Part shown: positions 33,365 through 37,114 of the stretch, in pieces | How the letters are laid out: the number at the start of each line of letters is the position of its first letter | Position numbering within the stretch: the first letter of the stretch is position 1 | Assembly (NCBI RefSeq): GCF_021107415.1 | Contig: NZ_JAIOSW010000418.1 | Location: 1-37,114 of the forward strand | Direction of reading: 5' to 3' | Source of the DNA: Desulfobacula sp. | Lineage (GTDB): Bacteria; Desulfobacterota; Desulfobacteria; Desulfobacterales; Desulfobacteraceae | DNA: 37,114 nt | Program-made: the position numbers and the translations under genes | Notes under the pieces: model-generated | Told to the model about the DNA's origin: nothing | Seen by the model: the letters and a program-made list of their open reading frames with translations, nothing else | Database searches by the model: none

Positions 33365-33640
33365 ATGACAGCACAAACAATTATTCTGATTTTCACTTTG
33401 GTAATATATCTCATTATTATATTTGTTTTTAATAAAGCCAGGATTAAGTATGCCGGCGGAAAAGTCGGAAAGGTAATCAACCTGATCCTGGTAACAGTCT
33501 GTCTTTTATTTATTGCCGATTATGTGATCATTTTTGATAATATAGTGGATGCAGATGTCCTTGAAACTATCAAGGCATTGTTCAGAACAGCTGCGCTTGC
33601 TTTTTTGGCCTATGGCGGAGCAAAAGTGGCAGACTCATAA
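33365..33640 (+). CDS. Small two- or three-helix membrane protein
   Basis: The 91-residue protein starts at the ATG at 33365, with AGAGGGG seven bases upstream; an in-frame ATG at 33329, inside the previous gene, has no such site. Helices are IILIFTLVIYLIIIFVF, a middle hydrophobic VINLILVTVCLLFIADYVII, and a weaker C-terminal LFRTAALAFLAYGGA. No family is recognised. It is the last gene of the MglA/roadblock run and could anchor the complex to the membrane (inference). Confidence 0.7.
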   Translation: MTAQTIILIFTLVIYLIIIFVFNKARIKYAGGKVGKVINLILVTVCLLFIADYVIIFDNIVDADVLETIKALFRTAALAFLAYGGAKVADS

Positions 33641-33647
33641 ACGCTTT

Positions 33648-34874
33648 TCAGGAAAACAAGGAAAAAATACTGCCTTTGGATCTGCCTTTTTTATCCATTT
33701 TAGATTCTGAATGAACTTTTATAATGACATTTTTCATGTCATTGACGATTTTATTCTTTTCTTTAGATCCGGCTTGATATTTTTTCACATACCCCAATAC
33801 TTTTTCGATACTCGCAAGGATTTTGATCAAAGGATGTGACCCCAGGAGTTCTCCAACCGTTTGTAATACCCGGGTACAATATTGTGCAAATCCTGTGATT
33901 AAGAATTCCTTGGGGTCTTCAATATACTCCATTTGCTCTAGAACACTGGTAATGGATTGAAGGTTTGAATTTTTGTGGTTGTCAGGGTGATAATCTCTAA
34001 ACATATCTTTAAATTCAATGGCAAGGCCTGTTTTGCTTTCTTCAAACAGAGAATAGCTTCTATCCCCGAGTTCCTCATCAATATTTTTTTTTATAGATTG
34101 CAGTATGTCAGTAAAAACGGTCAGAATAGCTGAATAATCATTTTCCTCTCCCTGATCATCCAGTTGAATTTCTTCTTTTTGCTCAATCAAACCAGAGGAG
34201 ACCACGGAGAAAAAAATTTTATAGACTGCAAACTCATCATATCCACTTTGCGTAATGATTTGCCGGACAGTACGGGTACCGTCAATCAGAGAAAGAATCC
34301 GCCATTCATTTGCATTGAGTTTGATTTCATCCTTGCTTTGGACCTTTCCCGACATTTTAAAGACCAGTTTATCACTGGGGATAGATTTTTTAAGAACAGA
34401 TAATTCATCAATCCGCCTGGAGGCTTCAAGGATCAGCTTCATAGGGTTCAACTGGGTTACGATCATGCCCGTTAAATTTAATTTGGCATCTTTATATTCA
34501 AACCTGCCTTGTTTCCAGAAAAGAAGATTATATAAAATGGTTTCAACCTGCTTGGTATTATACTTTTTCAAAGTATCAAGAGAAATATATCCTTTATCCA
34601 CCAGGATTTTACCCAGGTGCATTTTTTCTTCCTTGGCATGGGCGAGACATTTTTGAAGCTGCTGGACTGAAATAACGCCATCATTTCGCATAAGAAACCC
34701 CAGCCTTGCCTCCTTCAAAGAGGCAGATGCATAGATAATGGTTCCCTGTTCAAAAAACACCCGGCTTTCCTCGGCATCACGGGTGACAGTAAGCACCCCT
34801 GTTTTCTGATCATTGCACAATAACTGAAGGATGCTTGCCAGATTTAATCCTTCAAAATCACCTTGAAGATTCAT
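33648..34874 (-). CDS. DUF4388 (PATAN) domain protein
   Basis: The 408-residue protein begins MNLQGDFEGLNLASILQLLC, the typical DUF4388/PATAN start, at an ATG with AAAGGA upstream; an ATG six codons earlier lacks a ribosome site. DUF4388 features include TGVLTVT and VFFEQGTIIYASA, then a second module (LGKILVDKGYISLDTLKKYN and ILYNLLFWKQGRFEYKD). The C-terminal 200 residues are helical and uncharacterised. PATAN domains are found in signalling proteins and often interact with receivers or GTPase modules. The gene converges on the MglA cluster with only 7 bases between stop codons. Confidence 0.88.
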   Translation of the reverse strand: MNLQGDFEGLNLASILQLLCNDQKTGVLTVTRDAEESRVFFEQGTIIYASASLKEARLGFLMRNDGVISVQQLQKCLAHAKEEKMHLGKILVDKGYISLDTLKKYNTKQVETILYNLLFWKQGRFEYKDAKLNLTGMIVTQLNPMKLILEASRRIDELSVLKKSIPSDKLVFKMSGKVQSKDEIKLNANEWRILSLIDGTRTVRQIITQSGYDEFAVYKIFFSVVSSGLIEQKEEIQLDDQGEENDYSAILTVFTDILQSIKKNIDEELGDRSYSLFEESKTGLAIEFKDMFRDYHPDNHKNSNLQSITSVLEQMEYIEDPKEFLITGFAQYCTRVLQTVGELLGSHPLIKILASIEKVLGYVKKYQAGSKEKNKIVNDMKNVIIKVHSESKMDKKGRSKGSIFSLFS

Positions 34875-35005
34875 AATGTCCTTTGTTATCATTCATCATC
34901 TTTGTTCAAGCCCTAAAGTTATCCAAACCTTTTAAAAGGCTATCAGTCTGAATAGTATGCCATAATATTTTGGCTAATACAATATTATCTTAATCCAGAT
35001 AAATA

Positions 35006-35034
35006 TTGACCCAAACCAGTTTTAATGATATACA
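35006..35034 (+). promoter_or_regulatory. Predicted promoter of the rpsF-rpsR operon
   Basis: TTGACC (35006-35011) and TATACA (35029-35034) are separated by exactly 17 bases. Transcription would start near 35041, about 93 bases before the rpsF ATG. This is one of the best sigma70-type matches in the window. Confidence 0.65.
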
Positions 35035-35048
35035 AAATAGTTTTTATG

Positions 35049-35078
35049 CAACACTTGAAAGGCAGGTGTTGTTTTTTT
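35049..35078 (+). terminator. Terminator-like hairpin inside the rpsF leader
   Basis: A 9-bp stem (CAACACTTG 35049-35057 with CAGGTGTTG 35063-35071, one G-U) has the loop AAAGG and is followed by seven Ts (35072-35078). It has intrinsic-terminator form but lies only some 8 bases after the predicted transcription start and 55 bases before rpsF. It could attenuate ribosomal protein expression, or stop transcripts entering from upstream. Confidence 0.7.
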
Positions 35079-35090
35079 GTATTAATCCTT

Positions 35091-35111
35091 GCTCTGACTG
35101 ATTGTCAGGGC
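35091..35111 (+). promoter_or_regulatory. Second leader hairpin before rpsF
   Basis: GCTCTGA (35091-35097) pairs with TCAGGGC (35105-35111) around a 7-base loop, and a CCG triplet follows just before the ribosome site. Many bacteria carry an S6:S18-binding leader motif before rpsF. The resemblance here is suggestive only and I could not match the full consensus. Confidence 0.4.
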
Positions 35112-35133
35112 TTTATATCCGTAAGGAGAAAAA

Positions 35134-35604
35134 ATGAGGAAGTATGAAACTGTTTTTATTTCTGACCCTGATCTTAAAGATCAAGCTCGTTTAGACCTGT
35201 TTGATAAAGTCAGAAATATCATTGCCAAAGAAAATGGTATTCTTTTAGATTTTGATGAATGGGGCAACAAAAAGCTTGCCTATGAAATCAAGAAAAAATT
35301 ACGTGGTCATTATGTATGTGTCACTTATGGCGGAACCGGCGAACTTATAAAAGAACTTGAGAGAAACTTTCGCCTGAGTGATGAAGTACTCAAATTCATG
35401 ACACTCCTTCTTTCCGATAATGTAACGGTGGAACAACTTGAAAAAGAAGTCCGGGAGACCCAGGAAGCCCAAAACGAATCCGAACAGGTTGAATCTGAAC
35501 AGGTAGATGAGACAGATAAAAAAGCTGTTGAGGAAGAGACTGTTGAGGAAGCTGCTTCCAAGGAAGGTGAAAAAGTTGAAGAAACCAAGGAAAAAACGGA
35601 ATAA
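35134..35604 (+). CDS. rpsF: 30S ribosomal protein S6
   Basis: The 156-residue protein has the S6 fold: MRKYETVFISDPDL, then LLDFDEWGNKKLAYEIKKKL and RGHYVCVTYGGTGELIKELE, with FRLSDEVLKFMT. Residues from about 105 form an acidic, Glu-rich tail (EEETVEEAASKEGEKVEE), longer than in most S6 proteins. S6 binds S18 in the 30S platform. AAGGAG precedes the ATG. rpsR follows 16 bases downstream. Confidence 0.97.
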   Translation: MRKYETVFISDPDLKDQARLDLFDKVRNIIAKENGILLDFDEWGNKKLAYEIKKKLRGHYVCVTYGGTGELIKELERNFRLSDEVLKFMTLLLSDNVTVEQLEKEVRETQEAQNESEQVESEQVDETDKKAVEEETVEEAASKEGEKVEETKEKTE

Positions 35605-35620
35605 TTAAGACTGGAGGATA

Positions 35621-35896
35621 ATGACAATGTATGATAACCGTAGAACGCAAAGAGGTGGCGGCGGTAAAAATAAATTTTATCAACGCCGTAAAATATGCAG
35701 ATTCTGTGTGGACAATGATCTTGAAATAAACTACAAAATGCCCAAAGCACTCAGACAATTCATTACAGAACGCGGAAAAATAATTCCCAGAAGAATCACA
35801 GGTACCTGCGCCAAACATCAGCGTCAGCTCACTGTTGCCATCAAGCAATCTCGCCAGATAGCGCTGCTGCCGTTTGTTGGCAGGCCCATGTATTAA
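35621..35896 (+). CDS. rpsR: 30S ribosomal protein S18
   Basis: The 91-residue protein is S18: [18 protein letters not shown], then [20 protein letters not shown] and [20 protein letters not shown], ending in [10 protein letters not shown]-x2-C and a later Cys-x2-His form the zinc-binding version of S18. A GGAGG lies 3 bases before the first ATG and 9 before a second in-frame ATG (35627, MYDNRR), so the true start may be the second. It sits between rpsF and a DUF2232 gene. Confidence 0.97.
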   Translation: MTMYDNRRTQRGGGGKNKFYQRRKICRFCVDNDLEINYKMPKALRQFITERGKIIPRRITGTCAKHQRQLTVAIKQSRQIALLPFVGRPMY

Positions 35897-35908
35897 ACGG
35901 CAGGACGA

Positions 35909-36865
35909 ATGCAGGTGACTGGTACTCTAATACAACCCACAGCAATTAAGGATATTTTAACCGGCATCCTTTTATGTATGCTGATCATTGCCGTCATGTA
36001 TATTGTTCCATTGATCGGTATCGTGGCCTGGATGTTCCTTCCTTTGCCCGTTCTGTTTTACAGGCTTAAGACAGGAAGAAACGGCAGCGGTATCATCATG
36101 GTGGTAAGCCTGGCCGTGTTAATCGTATTTACCCGTAACTTTGCATTTAATACACTCTACTTTGGTTCCTTATTGATGACAGGTTTTTTCCTTGGTGAAT
36201 TTATAGAAAAACACTTGAGTATTGAAAAAATCATGCTATACACAGGCGTTGCAGTTCTTGGGTCCTGTGTGGCTGTTTTGCTTATTTATTCTTTAACTCA
36301 CCCCCAGGGAATTGAACAAATAATTTCAAATTATATATCCAGGTATCAAGCCTTGTCATCCGGACTTTTTTCAGAATCAGCTCAACTGTATCCGGAAATG
36401 AAAGTTGACCGGCAAATGCTTGAAAAAGCAAGTTCATTGTTTGTTATTATTTTTCCGGGAATATTTATCAATTCATACCTTACCATGGTATGGCTCAACA
36501 TTTTATTGATAAAAAAAATATTATTGAAAAAAGGAATCATTATTAAAAGTATTGAAAATTTAAATCAATGGAAAGCACCCGATTATTTAGTGTTTGGTGT
36601 CATTGCTTTGTCCCTTTTAATATTTTTACCCGTAGATGTGTTGAAATATATTGCTGTAAACTGCTTGATCATTTTAATGTTTGTATATTTTTTCCAGGGA
36701 ATTGCAGTGGTATCATTTTTTTTTCAAAAAAAGAGTGTCCCTTTTGCATTAAGATCTTTTTTTTATATCTTAATTGCCATTCAACCTTTTTTTATGTTCC
36801 TTGTCATCGGATTCGGATTATTTGACACCTGGATTAATTTTAGAAAACTTGATACTGCTACATGA
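35909..36865 (+). CDS. DUF2232 (YybS-like) membrane protein
   Basis: The 318-residue polytopic protein has about eight hydrophobic segments, starting LTGILLCMLIIAVMYIVPLI and containing FLPLPVLFYRLKTGRNGSGI and a later NSYLTMVWLNILLIKKI. Near the end GIAVVSFFFQKK is followed by two helices. The length and pattern fit DUF2232 (YybS-type) proteins, which in many Desulfobacterota and Firmicutes lie between rpsR and rplI, exactly as here. The function is unknown. It starts 12 bases after rpsR. Confidence 0.85.
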   Translation: MQVTGTLIQPTAIKDILTGILLCMLIIAVMYIVPLIGIVAWMFLPLPVLFYRLKTGRNGSGIIMVVSLAVLIVFTRNFAFNTLYFGSLLMTGFFLGEFIEKHLSIEKIMLYTGVAVLGSCVAVLLIYSLTHPQGIEQIISNYISRYQALSSGLFSESAQLYPEMKVDRQMLEKASSLFVIIFPGIFINSYLTMVWLNILLIKKILLKKGIIIKSIENLNQWKAPDYLVFGVIALSLLIFLPVDVLKYIAVNCLIILMFVYFFQGIAVVSFFFQKKSVPFALRSFFYILIAIQPFFMFLVIGFGLFDTWINFRKLDTAT

Positions 36866-36928
36866 TAAAAAAATAAACTAAAAGTCAGCTTTATTTAAGA
36901 AATGGGCTGAATCTTTTTGGAGGTTTAA

Positions 36929-37114
36929 ATGAAAATTATATTAAAAGAAACCATTGACACGCTGGGTATTGCAGGAAGTGAGTGTTCTGTGGCTGAAGGG
37001 TATGGCCGCAATTATCTTCTGCCCCAGGGGAAAGCTATTCTTGCTACACCCCAGAACAGAAAGGTCATGGAACAGGCAAAAGCAAAGCTTGAACTTCAGA
37101 TTGCCAAAGAAAGA
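36929..37114 (+). CDS. rplI: 50S ribosomal protein L9 (5' part, cut by the window edge)
   Basis: Sixty-two codons are present. MKIILKETIDTLGIAGSECS and then VAEGYGRNYLLPQGKAILAT match the L9 N-terminal domain (GYARNYLxPxGxA consensus). The following KVMEQAKAKLELQIAKER is the start of the long central helix. GGAGG lies six bases before the ATG. The gene continues beyond the right edge. L9 binds 23S rRNA at the base of the L1 stalk. Confidence 0.97.
   Translation, partial: MKIILKETIDTLGIAGSECSVAEGYGRNYLLPQGKAILATPQNRKVMEQAKAKLELQIAKER

Noticed and set aside
34255..34656. Plus-strand open frame inside the DUF4388 gene
   Set aside because: The minus strand encodes a recognised domain with a good start; the plus frame is a shadow.
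1..37114. CRISPR arrays, insertion sequences, prophage genes or attachment sites
   Set aside because: I saw no regularly spaced repeats, transposase or integrase motifs, and no duplicate of the tRNA end that would mark an integrated element.

Overview
The window reads as chromosomal DNA of a low-GC, strictly anaerobic Desulfobacterota sulfate reducer, most like the Desulfobacteraceae (Desulfobacter, Desulfobacula and Desulfobacterium types). This is an inference. It rests on a soluble HdrA-MvhDGA hydrogenase operon with in-frame selenocysteine UGA codons, a tetraheme cytochrome c3-type fragment, a Na+/H+ antiporter island, and MglA/roadblock and PATAN (DUF4388) proteins beside an rpsF-rpsR-DUF2232-rplI cluster.

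Layout. (1) 1-11865, minus strand: a cation-transport and signalling island. In transcription order it holds an NhaD-type Na+/H+ antiporter, two soluble sensor kinases, a receiver-only protein, a tandem UspA protein, a second receiver protein with its own promoter, and a Mrp/Mbh-type multisubunit antiporter set (mnhE-F-G-DUF4040-MbhE/MnhB-C-D and a second D-like subunit cut by the window edge). (2) 12052-12128, minus: tRNA-Pro(GGG). (3) 12343-19981, plus: a hydrogenase maturation protease, a terminator, then hdrA-mvhD-mvhG-mvhA-frhB-like. hdrA, mvhD and mvhA each contain one in-frame UGA followed by a SECIS-like hairpin, so a standard-code caller breaks all three. (4) 20148-26809, minus: a glucose/mannose-type ABC importer (gtsA-B-C plus ATPase), a ROK sugar kinase, and a sensor-less histidine kinase with a NarL-type regulator. 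Divergent from it (27019-29786, plus) are a lyxose/mannose isomerase-family protein, a PfkB kinase and a ROK repressor. (5) 29826-30116: a cytochrome c3 fragment lacking its N terminus. (6) 30209-33640, plus: a roadblock protein, an MglA-like GTPase, a repeat protein, a zinc-ribbon protein and a small membrane protein, facing a minus-strand DUF4388 protein. (7) 35006-37114, plus: promoter and structured leader, rpsF, rpsR, a DUF2232 membrane protein and the start of rplI.

How it works together (inference). The hydrogenase would oxidise H2 at a Ni-Sec site (MvhA), pass electrons through MvhG and MvhD to a double-length HdrA, and probably bifurcate them. No hdrB or hdrC is present. The FrhB-like iron-sulfur flavoprotein at the end of the operon is the obvious candidate for the missing electron outlet. 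The sugar region forms a plausible route: uptake, then glucose to glucose-6-phosphate by the ROK kinase, and mannose to fructose to fructose-6-phosphate by the isomerase and the PfkB kinase. The antiporter island looks like a coordinated Na+/pH homeostasis unit. The strongest leads are the triple-selenoprotein hydrogenase/Hdr/FrhB operon and the MglA/roadblock module.
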